Below the pieces are notes generated by a model. The model searched no databases, was not told the DNA's origin, and worked only from the letters and a program-made list of their open reading frames with translations. A stretch of DNA of 64,000 nt from Paraburkholderia nodosa (lineage in GTDB: Bacteria > Pseudomonadota > Gammaproteobacteria > Burkholderiales > Burkholderiaceae), in NCBI RefSeq assembly GCF_001718195.1, contig NZ_MCNV01000006.1, forward strand, positions 1 to 64,000, in the 5' to 3' direction. The translations under genes and the position numbers were made by a program. This document shows positions 18,669 to 26,945 of this stretch, piece after piece. How positions within the stretch are numbered: position 1 is the stretch's first letter; the number at the start of each line of letters is the position of its first letter.

Positions 18669-19355
18669 ATGACAGGCTACGATCGCCAGACGATCTCGGA
18701 CGCAACCGCGAAAATGCTGCTCGAAGTGAAGGCCGTGCACTTCAACGCCGAAAAGCCCTTCATCTTCACTTCCGGCTGGGCGAGCCCGGTCTACATCGAC
18801 TGCCGCAAGCTGATCTCGTATCCGCGCGTGCGCCGCGGCCTGATGGAAATGGCCGAAGCCACGATCCTGCGCGACGTCGGCTACGAACAGATCGACGCCG
18901 TGGCCGGCGGCGAAACCGCGGGCATTCCGTTCGCGGCCTGGCTCTCCGACCGCCTGATGGTGCCCATGCAGTACGTGCGCAAGAAGCCGAAGGGTTTCGG
19001 CCGCAATGCACAGATCGAGGGTCTGCTCACCGAAGGCCAGCGCGTGCTGCTCGTCGAAGACCTGACCACCGACAGCCGCAGCAAGATCAACTTCATCAAC
19101 GCGCTGCGCACGGCCGGCGCGCAGGTGAACCACTGCTTCGTGCTGTTCCACTACAACATCTTCAAGGAAAGCGTCTCGGTCCTGAAGGACATCGACGTCG
19201 ACCTGCACGCGCTCGCCACTTGGTGGGACGTGCTGCGCGTCGCCAAGGAGTCGGGCTACTTCGAAACGAAGACGCTCGACGAAGTCGAGAAATTCCTGCA
19301 CGCACCGGCTGAGTGGTCGGCTGCGCACGGCGGCGCGACGTCGGCGCCGCAGTAA
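18669..19355 (+). CDS. pyrE: Orotate phosphoribosyltransferase
   Basis: PyrE joins orotate and PRPP to give OMP, the fifth step of pyrimidine synthesis. The 228-residue protein shows the PRPP-binding motif [14 protein letters not shown], the catalytic lysine-rich loop [12 protein letters not shown], and the N-terminal [16 protein letters not shown]. The ATG at 18669 follows AAGGATTCGCCC. Length is near the usual 215-230. It ends at a terminator shared with the convergent response regulator. Confidence 0.97.
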   Translation: MTGYDRQTISDATAKMLLEVKAVHFNAEKPFIFTSGWASPVYIDCRKLISYPRVRRGLMEMAEATILRDVGYEQIDAVAGGETAGIPFAAWLSDRLMVPMQYVRKKPKGFGRNAQIEGLLTEGQRVLLVEDLTTDSRSKINFINALRTAGAQVNHCFVLFHYNIFKESVSVLKDIDVDLHALATWWDVLRVAKESGYFETKTLDEVEKFLHAPAEWSAAHGGATSAPQ

Positions 19356-19393
19356 GCGCTCGAATCGCGCTCGCACAAGCGTGAGCGCGTGGC

Positions 19394-19429
19394 AAAAGGC
19401 CATCTGCCTCTGGGCAGATGGCCTTTTTT
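19394..19429. terminator. bidirectional terminator after pyrE
   Basis: A perfect 15-bp stem (AAAAGGCCATCTGCC / GGCAGATGGCCTTTT) with a TCTG loop and a T-run lies between the convergent pyrE and response regulator genes. Confidence 0.92.
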
Positions 19430-19451
19430 CTGGCTGGTGCAGCGGTGTAAT

Positions 19452-19495
19452 GCGAACGTCGAGCGAACGTCGAGCGAATGTCGAGCGGGGGTCGC
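19452..19495. repeat. four-copy 11-bp tandem repeat
   Basis: The unit GCGAACGTCGA occurs twice perfectly, then as GCGAATGTCGA, then as a decayed GCGGGGGTCGC. It lies in the gap just beyond the stop of the response regulator gene. Such a run is a slippage product and may vary in copy number between strains. Confidence 0.8.
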
Positions 19496-19504
19496 GCGGC
19501 AGGA

Positions 19505-20212
19505 TCAATGCGCCGTTTCTGCCTCGCCGCCCGCTTCGGGCACATTGGGCGCGTACGAGGAGAGATTGAGCAAGCCATTGCTCTGCGCGTACTGGAACAG
19601 TTCGGAGTCTCGATCGAGTCCGAGCTTGCGCATCGCCGTGTTCTTCTGAGTACTAATAGTCTTAATACTGCGGTTCAGCTTCTCGGATATTTCTTTAATC
19701 GTCATGCCCGAAACAAAGAGTCGCACGACCTCGAGTTCTCGCTTTGAGAGAATCACTTCATCGGTTTTCCCGCCGCTGTTAATGCGCAGTTGATCGAGCG
19801 CGGTCTTGACCTGTGGGCTCATGTATTCGAGATTGCGGCTCACATGCTGCACGGCGAGGCCGATGTGGCTCAGGTCGTCGGATTTGTGCACCACCGCGAA
19901 CACGCCGAGTTCACCGAGGCGTTTGAGCAACGCGGGATTTTCGAGCATCGTGAGGACGACGATGGGAACGTTCGGGAAGTTGCGCCGCAGGTAGCCGATG
20001 AGCGGCAAACCGTCGCCGTACTGGCCGCCCGGCATGGCAAGGTCAGTCACCAGCACATCGCAGGGACCGGCTTGCAACGCCTTGACGAGTTCGGTGGACT
20101 GACGGGCGCGCCCTACTACCTTGATGCCGGGAAAGTTGAGCAGTGCATGTTCCGCACCAAACAAGATCACCGGATGATCGTCGGCGACTACGACCCTGAT
20201 TGGTTGCTGCAT
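19505..20212 (-). CDS. RcsB-like NarL/FixJ-family response regulator
   Basis: The 235-residue regulator has an intact N-terminal receiver: acidic pair in VVVADDHPV, phosphoacceptor Asp in VTDLAMPGG, and the Lys in VHKSDD. The C-terminal LuxR-type helix-turn-helix is LSKRELEVVRLFVSGMTIKE with LNRSIKTIS. Two stretches, DLAMPGGQYGDG and LNRSIKTISTQK, look very like E. coli RcsB from memory. No histidine kinase or RcsC/D partner is adjacent, so it is an orphan. The ATG at 20212 gives the normal receiver start; an upstream extension lacks family resemblance. It is divergent from a PEBP-family secreted protein. Confidence 0.9.
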   Translation of the reverse strand: MQQPIRVVVADDHPVILFGAEHALLNFPGIKVVGRARQSTELVKALQAGPCDVLVTDLAMPGGQYGDGLPLIGYLRRNFPNVPIVVLTMLENPALLKRLGELGVFAVVHKSDDLSHIGLAVQHVSRNLEYMSPQVKTALDQLRINSGGKTDEVILSKRELEVVRLFVSGMTIKEISEKLNRSIKTISTQKNTAMRKLGLDRDSELFQYAQSNGLLNLSSYAPNVPEAGGEAETAH

Positions 20213-20481
20213 TAGCCCTCCGTGTAGGCAAACCTGCTTGTTGCTTTGGCGCTCGGCCAGTCCACATTTCGCTTGTTGTTCCGGCGTCCGACAGCTCCAC
20301 GTGCCTAAGCGGGAGAATATACGACTATAACGAAATCCTCCCGCGCACCTGGTACGCGCGCAAGCGAAAGCTCGCTCGCTTATACCGCTATATTGGATCA
20401 GATTCGGACCATCGAACAATTCAAATGTTTCCTTCAGAAAAACGTGGCCGGAATTTCACAAACATGCAGGAGAGCTCGCTG

Positions 20482-21072
20482 ATGCGTACTCCATATGACT
20501 TTCAGCCAGGTTGCGCGCGCCGTGCGCGCCTATGCGCGTGGCTCGCGATGGCGAGCGTTGTGGCGACAGCCAATTTAGCCTATGCAGGCGAAACATTCAC
20601 AGTATCGAGCGCCGATTTCAGCGACGGCGGAAAAATCGGCCCGCGCCAGGTCTTCAACGATGCGGGCTGCAATGGACCCAACGAGTCACCCAGTTTGACC
20701 TGGCGCAATGCTCCCGCAGCCACACGGAGCTTTGCCATCACGATCTTCGATCGCGACGCGCCAGGACGCGGCTGGTGGCACTGGGCCGTCGCGAATATTC
20801 CGGCGCGCGTAACGAGCCTGCCGGAGAACGCGAGCGCCACGGGCGCGTTGCGCAAGCTTGGTGCGATCGAGGCGCGCAACGATTTCAACATCGACGGCTA
20901 TGGTGGACCGTGCCCGCCGCCGGGCAATCCCCACCGCTACGTCGTCACCGTCTATGCGCTGAACGTCGAAGCGCTGCCGCTCGCACAAGGCCGCCCGGCA
21001 GCGCTGTTCGATCGCGAGATCAGTGGCTCGACGCTCGGAAGCGCACAAATCACCGTCACGTACGGCCGCTGA
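20482..21072 (+). CDS. Secreted YbhB/YbcL (PEBP, Raf kinase inhibitor-like) protein
   Basis: The 196-residue protein has a signal peptide (about residues 1-30, ending LAYA|GE). The PEBP-family fold follows, with the ligand-site blocks NESPSLTWRNAPAAT and ITIFDRDAPGRGWWHWAVANIPA, and the C-terminal GPCPPPGNPHRYVVTVYAL. The bacterial family has no agreed function; ligand binding at the conserved anion pocket is likely. The ATG at 20482 is placed by AGGAGA at 20468-20473. It stands alone, divergent from the RcsB-like regulator. Confidence 0.9.
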   Translation: MRTPYDFQPGCARRARLCAWLAMASVVATANLAYAGETFTVSSADFSDGGKIGPRQVFNDAGCNGPNESPSLTWRNAPAATRSFAITIFDRDAPGRGWWHWAVANIPARVTSLPENASATGALRKLGAIEARNDFNIDGYGGPCPPPGNPHRYVVTVYALNVEALPLAQGRPAALFDREISGSTLGSAQITVTYGR

Positions 21073-21231
21073 GCGGGGGCGGTTGCGCCCGGCGAGCGTC
21101 TGAGCGCTTACGGGTAAGCCCCGATTTTTTCCGGACGCGTTCACACGCGCGTCCGCATGACGTCTTAAAATACCGTTCCAGCATCGCCTTGGGTGATGGC
21201 GCCCCCAATCCCCGCGTTCAGAGAGACTGAG

Positions 21232-22179
21232 ATGAGCACGAAAGTTTTTGTCGACGGACAGGAAGGCACGACCGGCCTGAAGATTTTTGAATACCTGTCG
21301 CCGCGCGCCGACGTCGAGATCCTGCGTATCGACGATGCGAAGCGCAAGGATGTCGAAGAACGCCGCCGTCTCATCAACGCTTCGGACGTGACGTTCCTGT
21401 GCCTGCCCGACGTCGCCTCGCGCGAGTCGGCCTCGCTCGTCGAAAACGATCGCACCGTGCTGATCGACGCGAGTACGGCGTTCCGCACCCAGGCCGACTG
21501 GGCCTACGGCCTGCCCGAGCTGACCAAAGCCCAACGCGACAAGGTGCGCAAATCGAAGCGCATCGCCGTGCCCGGTTGCCACGCTTCGGCGTTCATTCTC
21601 GCCATGCGTCCGCTCGTCGAAGCCGGCCTCGTTGCGCCGGATTTCGCCGCGCACAGCTACTCGCTCACCGGCTACAGCGGCGGCGGCAAGAAGATGATTG
21701 CGGAGTACGAAGCAGGCGGCAACGCGAAGCTCGCGAGCCCGCGCCCGTACGCGCTCGGCCTCACGCACAAGCATTTGCCGGAAATGGCGGTGCACGGCGG
21801 CCTGAAGTCGGCACCGGTGTTCACGCCGATCGTCGGGCCGTTCTACAAGGGCCTCTCGGTCACCACCTATTTTTCGCCGAAGCAGCTCACGCGCGGCGCC
21901 AAGCCGCAGGACGTGCAGGCGCTGTTCGCCGAGTACTACGCAGGCGAGCCGTTCGTGCGCGTGGCGCCGTTCAACGCCGATGAGAACCTCGACGCCGGCA
22001 TGTTCGACGTTCAGGCGAACAACGACACGAACCGTGTCGACCTGTTCGTGTTCGGCAACGACGAGCAATTCGTCACCGTTGCCCGCCTCGACAACCTGGG
22101 CAAGGGCGCTTCGGGCGCAGCGATCCAGTGCATGAATCTCGCAATTGGCGCGGCTGAAAATACCGGCCTGCATGCCTGA
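21232..22179 (+). CDS. argC: N-acetyl-gamma-glutamyl-phosphate reductase, short type
   Basis: ArgC reduces N-acetylglutamyl phosphate to the semialdehyde with NADPH in arginine synthesis. The 315-residue protein is the short (type 2) form. It shows the nucleotide loop GQEGTTGL (residues 9-16), the catalytic Cys C116 in [10 protein letters not shown], and the [10 protein letters not shown] block. The ATG at 21232 follows GAGAGACTGAG. It stands alone without other arg genes and ends at a strong terminator. Burkholderia genomes commonly also carry a longer ArgC elsewhere; if so, this may be a second copy. Confidence 0.94.
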   Translation: MSTKVFVDGQEGTTGLKIFEYLSPRADVEILRIDDAKRKDVEERRRLINASDVTFLCLPDVASRESASLVENDRTVLIDASTAFRTQADWAYGLPELTKAQRDKVRKSKRIAVPGCHASAFILAMRPLVEAGLVAPDFAAHSYSLTGYSGGGKKMIAEYEAGGNAKLASPRPYALGLTHKHLPEMAVHGGLKSAPVFTPIVGPFYKGLSVTTYFSPKQLTRGAKPQDVQALFAEYYAGEPFVRVAPFNADENLDAGMFDVQANNDTNRVDLFVFGNDEQFVTVARLDNLGKGASGAAIQCMNLAIGAAENTGLHA

Positions 22180-22203
22180 AGCAGCGGGACTCGCAGCGCA
22201 AAC

Positions 22204-22234
22204 AAAAAACCGGCTCGCTGAGCCGGTTTTTTTT
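22204..22234 (+). terminator. Rho-independent terminator of argC
   Basis: A 7-bp GC-rich stem (CCGGCTC / GAGCCGG), extended by A-T pairs, is followed by eight T residues, 25 bases after the argC stop. Confidence 0.93.
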
Positions 22235-22277
22235 GCCCCCACGCCCTCGTCTTGCGCCAAGGCAAAACCTGCAGACG

Positions 22278-22306
22278 AAAAAAAGCCCGCCAATGGTTGG
22301 CGGGCT
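22278..22306 (-). terminator. Rho-independent terminator of the receiver gene
   Basis: The 10-bp stem AGCCCGCCAA / TTGGCGGGCT with a 3-base loop is followed on the minus strand by a run of seven T. It lies about 120 bases beyond the stop of the minus-strand receiver gene. Confidence 0.85.
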
Positions 22307-22422
22307 GAATCCATATCAGAGGAGACATGGAGGAGACAAGAAGCAGTATATCGACTAGCGTGATGCGATGCAACATGTAAAGTAGTGCGCACCCTGAATG
22401 TTGCTTCAAAACAACACAGCCA

Positions 22423-22788
22423 TCATTGTCCTGTCATCGACAAAATAAACATCAGCTGATCGAGCCCCACCGGCCGCACCAGATGCACGTCGAAGCCCGC
22501 CGTAAGCGCCTCGTCGCGGTGGCGCGATTCGCCCCAGCCGGCGAGCGCGATCATCAGCGGTACGCGCTCGCCGCTGATCGCGCGCAAAGCCCGCACGATC
22601 GCGCCGGGCTCGTCCTGCGCGAGCGAAAGCGCCACGATCGCCACGTCGGGCGCGCCGCGCGCAGCCAGGTCGAGCGCCTCGTCGAGCGTGCGTGCCACAG
22701 ATACGCCGTAGCCGAGATCGGTCAGCAAGGTGCTGAGCCCGCCCAGCGACTTCTCGTCGTTATCGGCGATCAGGATGCGCGTCTCCAT
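22423..22788 (-). CDS. Degenerate stand-alone receiver-domain protein
   Basis: The 121-residue protein is a single CheY-like receiver by fold (ILIADNDEKSLGGLSTLLT; PLMIALAGWGESRHRDEALTAGFD). Key residues are lost. The phosphoacceptor Asp is replaced (IVALSL where families have LLDLxM), the conserved Thr is Ala (IALAGWG), the Lys is Arg (LVRPV), and one acidic-pocket residue is Asn. It should therefore not be phosphorylated in the normal way. GGAGAA lies 6 bases before the ATG at 22788, which fixes the start. No kinase or output partner is adjacent. It may act as a phosphorylation-independent protein-binding module (inference). Confidence 0.82.
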   Translation of the reverse strand: METRILIADNDEKSLGGLSTLLTDLGYGVSVARTLDEALDLAARGAPDVAIVALSLAQDEPGAIVRALRAISGERVPLMIALAGWGESRHRDEALTAGFDVHLVRPVGLDQLMFILSMTGQ

Positions 22789-23053
22789 CCGCCGTTCTCC
22801 TACCCTGAAAATGGCCTCGCAGCCGCATCTCCCGCTGGATCCGGTGCGTGCCCTGTCGTCGTCATCGGTTCCCCGTCCCCACATCGCGGGCGGCGCCGTC
22901 AAACCGGTCGCCATCCATCGAGATGCGTCACATTGTGCTCAACCGCACGCCGGGTCTTTGTGCGTCACCGCGCGGTCGTCTGAAGATTTTGATCGCAAAC
23001 CACCCCCGGACGTTCGCCGCGCCTCATTGCGCCCTTCATTTCACGCAGACTCG

Positions 23054-23926
23054 TCAACCGCGGCCCGCGCGCCGCGCGGCCACCTTGCCGAGCACGGCGA
23101 AATCGGAGTCGCCGTCGCCGTGCGCCACGGCTTCGAGCAGGCTGTCGCGCAGCACGCTCGCGAGCGGCATCGGCGTTGCGGTGGCGTCGGCCGCGGCCAG
23201 CGCGAGCCGCACGTCCTTCAGGCCGAGGCGCGCCTTGAAGAGTGCGGGCTCGTAGCGCCGCTGGGCGATCATGCCGCCGTAGCCCGCATACACCGGGCCC
23301 GGGAACGGGCCGCCCGTCACGACGTCGAGGAAGTCGCGCATGGCGACGCCGTAGCCGTCGAGCAGCGCCGCGGCCTCCCCGAGCGACTCGACTGCCGCAG
23401 CCAGCATGAAGTTCGCGGCGAGTTTCATCACGTTCGCCTGCTGCGGCACAGCACCCACGCGCCACGTTTTCTGGCCGATCACGTCGAACAGCGGCTGCAC
23501 GCGGTCGATCGCCTCGGTCGCGCCTGCCGCCATGATTGTGAGCTTCGCCGCCTGCGCGGCGTCCGGGCGCCCGAGCACCGGCGCCGCCACGTAGTGCAGG
23601 CCACGCCCGGCATGGGCCTGTGCTAGCGCTTCGGCCAGTGCGACAGAGATGGTCGCCATGTTCACGTGCACGAGCCCTTGTGGCGCATGGTCGAGCAGCG
23701 TCGCGTCGATGACCTCGCGTAGCGCGGCGTCGTCGGCGAGCATCGAGAACACGGCGTCGCCGGCGAAGGCCTCGCCCGGCGTGCCGACGATGCGCGCGCC
23801 CGCGTCGGCAAGCGCCTGCGCCTTCGCGGCCGTGCGGTTCCACACGCGCACCGTGTGGCCCGCCTTCAGCAGATTGCCGACCATCGCACCGCCCATTTCG
23901 CCAAGACCGATAAATCCGATGTCCAT
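23054..23926 (-). CDS. NAD(P)-dependent 3-hydroxyisobutyrate dehydrogenase-like oxidoreductase
   Basis: The 290-residue protein belongs to the beta-hydroxyacid dehydrogenase family (3-hydroxyisobutyrate, tartronate semialdehyde, GHB reductases). It has the Rossmann motif IGFIGLGEMGGAM (residues 3-15), a GRP substrate loop, and the catalytic Lys K168 in NVMKLAANF. The NRT at 30-32 in the cofactor pocket favours NADP. The ATG at 23926 is fixed by GGAAGGAGCAGGCG. It stands alone; the natural substrate is not evident. Confidence 0.92.
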   Translation of the reverse strand: MDIGFIGLGEMGGAMVGNLLKAGHTVRVWNRTAAKAQALADAGARIVGTPGEAFAGDAVFSMLADDAALREVIDATLLDHAPQGLVHVNMATISVALAEALAQAHAGRGLHYVAAPVLGRPDAAQAAKLTIMAAGATEAIDRVQPLFDVIGQKTWRVGAVPQQANVMKLAANFMLAAAVESLGEAAALLDGYGVAMRDFLDVVTGGPFPGPVYAGYGGMIAQRRYEPALFKARLGLKDVRLALAAADATATPMPLASVLRDSLLEAVAHGDGDSDFAVLGKVAARRAGRG

Positions 23927-24064
23927 CGCCTGCTCCTTCCATGAAAAACGAGGGAAAACCCGGGGCAAAGGTGCAGTACAGCACAAGACGGGCCACGCTG
24001 CAGGCGGACCCTCACGCCGCGCGAACGCACGCGCGCTGTGGCAGGCGGTGCGATACTGCTTGGC

Positions 24065-24883
24065 ATGGTCACCGCCACCTTCCGTTTTTACGAGGAGCTG
24101 AACGACTTTCTTGCGCGGCCGCTGCGCCGGCGTGCGTTCAGTTGCGCCTGCGCGCGCAACGCGACGGCGAAGCACATGATCGAAGCGCTCGGCGTGCCGC
24201 ACACGGAGGTCGAACTGATCCTCGTGAACGGCGAATCGGTGGGTTTCGACCATGCGCTCGCGGACGGCGACCGCGTGGCCGTCTACCCGAAGTTCGAGGC
24301 GCTGGACATCCGGCCGCTGCTGCGCGTGCGCGACGCGCCGCTGCGCGAACTGCGCTTCGTCGCCGACGCGCATCTGGGCGGCCTCGCGCAACTGCTGCGG
24401 CTGGCCGGTTTCGATACGCTCTACGATAACCACTTCCCCGACGACGAGATCGAGGCGCTCGCCGCCGCCGAACACCGCATCGTCCTCACGCGCGACCGCG
24501 AGCTGCTCAAGCGGCGCAGCATCACGCACGGCTGCTACGTGCGCGCGCTCAAGCCGCGCGCCCAGGTCCACGAGATTTTCGAGCGGCTCGACCTCGCCGC
24601 GAGCGCGCGGCCGTTCCGCCTCTGCCTCATGTGCAACTCGCCGCTGCGGCCGATCGAGCGAGCCGCGGTGCGCGAGCGCGTGCCCGCCGGCGTCTACGAC
24701 CGGCAGACGCGCTTCGTGACCTGCGACGTCTGCCGGCGGGTGTTCTGGGAAGGCTCGCACTGGCAGCGCATGCGCACGCTGATCGACGGCCTCACGCGCC
24801 CCGTGAACGAGGCGCACGCGGCACATGACCGGCTCGAGCGCCACAACGGCCATGAGGGACCGGATCGCGGTGGCGACGCGTAG
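24065..24883 (+). CDS. Ubiquitin-like / Mut7-C RNase-domain fusion protein
   Basis: The 272-residue protein joins an N-terminal beta-grasp (ubiquitin/MoaD-like) domain (about 1-82, ending VAVYPKFEAL) to a C-terminal Mut7-C domain. The latter is a PIN-like nuclease fold with acidic residues D101 and D143 (LTRDRELLKRR) and a zinc ribbon C187-x2-C190 / C220-x2-C223. Mut7-C domains are predicted RNases; neither target nor activity is known for this bacterial form. The ATG at 24065 begins the conserved beta-grasp part. It lies 138 bp from the divergent dehydrogenase start. Confidence 0.85.
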   Translation: MVTATFRFYEELNDFLARPLRRRAFSCACARNATAKHMIEALGVPHTEVELILVNGESVGFDHALADGDRVAVYPKFEALDIRPLLRVRDAPLRELRFVADAHLGGLAQLLRLAGFDTLYDNHFPDDEIEALAAAEHRIVLTRDRELLKRRSITHGCYVRALKPRAQVHEIFERLDLAASARPFRLCLMCNSPLRPIERAAVRERVPAGVYDRQTRFVTCDVCRRVFWEGSHWQRMRTLIDGLTRPVNEAHAAHDRLERHNGHEGPDRGGDA

Positions 24884-24940
24884 TGGTATTCACGGGTACT
24901 CGATGCGGCTGAATGGCGCTCACGAGACCAGTCGCCGCGA

Positions 24941-24968
24941 TGGACGCACGCGGGCGTTTGCGTACAAT
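24941..24968 (+). promoter_or_regulatory. sigma-70 promoter for the 94-residue RHH-like gene
   Basis: TGGACG (24941-24946) and TACAAT (24963-24968) are 16 bases apart. The predicted start near 24975 leaves a leader of about 25 bases before the ATG at 25001. Confidence 0.55.
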
Positions 24969-25000
24969 GCGCGCCACCGCCCAACACCGGAGCACGACAT

Positions 25001-25285
25001 ATGGCCATGAAGAAAACCGACCTTGAGAAGAACAAGGCACTGAAACTGATGCAAGCGACGCACAAGAGCGGGCCCGACCGCTTCGGCAAGGGTGCGGCGC
25101 AACCGGCGCTGGACCGCCGCGAACAGCGCAAGCTGGACCAGGCGCAAGGGCTCGTGCCCTTCGCGTGCAAGCTCAACGCCGATCTCGTCGAGAAGCTGAA
25201 GGCGCGCGCCGAGGGTCATCCCGGCGGCGTGAACGGCCTGCTGACGGAATTGCTGGAGGCCGGGCTCGCACGCGAAGCGTCCTGA
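25001..25285 (+). CDS. Small basic protein, possible ribbon-helix-helix
   Basis: The 94-residue protein is rich in Lys and Arg in its first half (MAMKKTDLEKNKALKLM). It ends in a segment resembling a ribbon-helix-helix: a strand-like VPFACKLNADLVEKLKARAE followed by a helix GVNGLLTELLEAGL. A CGGAG ribosome site lies 8 bases before the ATG at 25001, and a promoter fits upstream. It is a single-gene unit with its own terminator. DNA binding is a guess from the pattern; the protein looks conserved in Burkholderia, but I do not know a function. Confidence 0.75.
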   Translation: MAMKKTDLEKNKALKLMQATHKSGPDRFGKGAAQPALDRREQRKLDQAQGLVPFACKLNADLVEKLKARAEGHPGGVNGLLTELLEAGLAREAS

Positions 25286-25308
25286 GTTCGCACCCGCGGC
25301 GAACGCGC

Positions 25309-25342
25309 AAAAAAAAGCCAGAGCAGTTGCTCTGGCTTTTTT
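25309..25342. terminator. bidirectional terminator
   Basis: A 10-bp stem (AGCCAGAGCA / TGCTCTGGCT), flanked by an A-run and a T-run, lies between two small convergent genes. Confidence 0.93.
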
Positions 25343-25358
25343 ACGACTGAAGGGCGCT

Positions 25359-25580
25359 TTAGTTTGCCTGGCCCTTGTCTGCCGTACCGGCGGCCGATGC
25401 GCCTTCCGACACAGCGGCACGCTTGCCGTGGTGCTTGAGTTGCTTGTGCTGCTTCTTGGCCTTTGCGGGCGCGCTGGCTGCCGGTGCGGTCGCAGCGGGA
25501 GCCGAAGCGTCTTGTGCGAATGCCGAAGCCGTGACCAGTGCGAACGATGCTGCGATGAGCGAGGCGAGAATCTTTTTCAT
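25359..25580 (-). CDS. Small exported Ala/Lys-rich protein
   Basis: The 73-residue protein has a textbook signal peptide (MKKILASLIAASFALVTASA, cleavage near FAQ|DAS). A low-complexity mature part follows, rich in Ala, Pro and Lys (APAKAKKQHKQLKHHGKRA), highly basic. GGGGAACAACAG precedes the ATG. The pattern resembles acid-shock-type or other periplasmic basic proteins, but no family can be named. It stands alone. Confidence 0.72.
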   Translation of the reverse strand: MKKILASLIAASFALVTASAFAQDASAPAATAPAASAPAKAKKQHKQLKHHGKRAAVSEGASAAGTADKGQAN

Positions 25581-25894
25581 CTGTTGTTCCCCAAAACCTG
25601 ACAAATAATGACCGGCACGTTGTGAATTAGAACAGCGTGAAACCGCAAAACGATCCGCTTGCCGATCTGGGCGGGCGTTTCGCGCGAAGCAGTATTACGC
25701 AGCGTAGGGCGTTTGTCATCCGCTAATGGCCGGGTGTATTTTCCGGGAGACAATTCCCTTTCAATTCGGATACGATCGGCCTTTACGCGTCCGTTTTCCG
25801 GATGTTCGTTGTTTTTTCACGTAATACGCTGAATTGGCCTGCTCCAAGTGAATTCGGGCCAGATTGACAGTTCCCCGCGAAAAGAGATCTCCGC

Positions 25895-26860
25895 TTGCAA
25901 TCCGCCTCCCGCCGCCACCTGCGCGCCAATCTCCTGATGCTGACCGCCGCCCTGATCTGGGGCTCGGCGTTCGTCGCCCAGCGCCTGAGCCTCGACGCCA
26001 TCGGCCCGTTCCTGTTCACCGGCCTGCGCTTCCTGCTGGGCGCCGGCGTCGTTTCGGTCTTTCTGCTCGCACGCCGCCGCACCAGCGGGCGCGGCGCTGC
26101 GGAACGCGGCAACACGGCGGCGCCGGCGCTGTTCAACGGCGCGCTGCTGCGCTCGGGCACCGTGCTCGGCCTCGTGCTGGCCGTCGCCATCTCGCTTCAG
26201 CAGATCGGACTCGGCTACACGAAGATCGCCAACGCCGGCTTCATCAGTTCGCTCTATGTCGTGATTGTGCCGATGCTCGGCGTGCTGCTGCGCCATCGCA
26301 CGGGCGTCGGCACATGGCTCGGCGCCGCGCTCGCCGCGGTTGGGCTCTACTTCCTCAGCATCAACGAGCACTTTTCGGTGATGTACGGCGACTGGTACCA
26401 GCTCGGCTGCGCGCTCGTGATCTCGATCCAGGTCATGCTCGTGGGCCACTACGCGCCGCGCCACGATCCGCTTGCGCTTTCGATCGTGCAGTTCGTCGCC
26501 TGCGGCGTGGTGTGCCTCGCGATCGGGCTCGCGTGCGAACCGCTGCGCGCCGCCGACATCGTGCGCGCCGCGCCCACCATCCTCTATGGCGGCGCGCTTT
26601 CGGTGGGCATCGGTTATACGCTGCAGGTCGTCGCGCAGCGCGACGCCGCGCCCGCGCACGCCGCCGTGATCTTCAGCATGGAAGGCGTGTTCGCCGCGCT
26701 CGCGGGCTGGGCCGCACTCGGCGAAACGCTCACGCCGCGCGCACTCGCCGGCTGCGCGCTCATGCTCGCCGGCCTGCTCGCCTGCCAGCTCCTGCCGGCC
26801 TGGCAAGCGCGCATGCTCGCGAAGCAGCGCGCCGCTGCGCAACCTGCCGAAACGGCGTAA
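25895..26860 (+). CDS. EamA/DMT-family transporter
   Basis: The 321-residue inner-membrane protein has about 10 transmembrane helices in two EamA repeats (MLTAALIWGSAFVAQRLSL in the first; FSMEGVFAALAGWAALGETL in the second). These are the typical drug/metabolite transporter blocks. The substrate is unknown; relatives export amino acids or metabolites. The frame suggests a TTG start at 25895 after AAAAGAGATCT; an internal ATG at 25937 would remove most of the first helix's lead-in. It is followed by its own terminator. Confidence 0.88.
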   Translation: MQSASRRHLRANLLMLTAALIWGSAFVAQRLSLDAIGPFLFTGLRFLLGAGVVSVFLLARRRTSGRGAAERGNTAAPALFNGALLRSGTVLGLVLAVAISLQQIGLGYTKIANAGFISSLYVVIVPMLGVLLRHRTGVGTWLGAALAAVGLYFLSINEHFSVMYGDWYQLGCALVISIQVMLVGHYAPRHDPLALSIVQFVACGVVCLAIGLACEPLRAADIVRAAPTILYGGALSVGIGYTLQVVAQRDAAPAHAAVIFSMEGVFAALAGWAALGETLTPRALAGCALMLAGLLACQLLPAWQARMLAKQRAAAQPAETA

Positions 26861-26912
26861 AAACGCGCCATGATTTTCTGGCGTTGATCTCGCGCTCCGC
26901 ACTATTTCGACA

Positions 26913-26945
26913 AATGGCGTCGCTTTCGAGTGGCGCCATTTTTTT
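26913..26945 (+). terminator. terminator of the EamA gene
   Basis: AATGGCG / CGCCATT with a 14-base loop is followed by TTTTT, about 50 bases after the stop. Confidence 0.75.
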
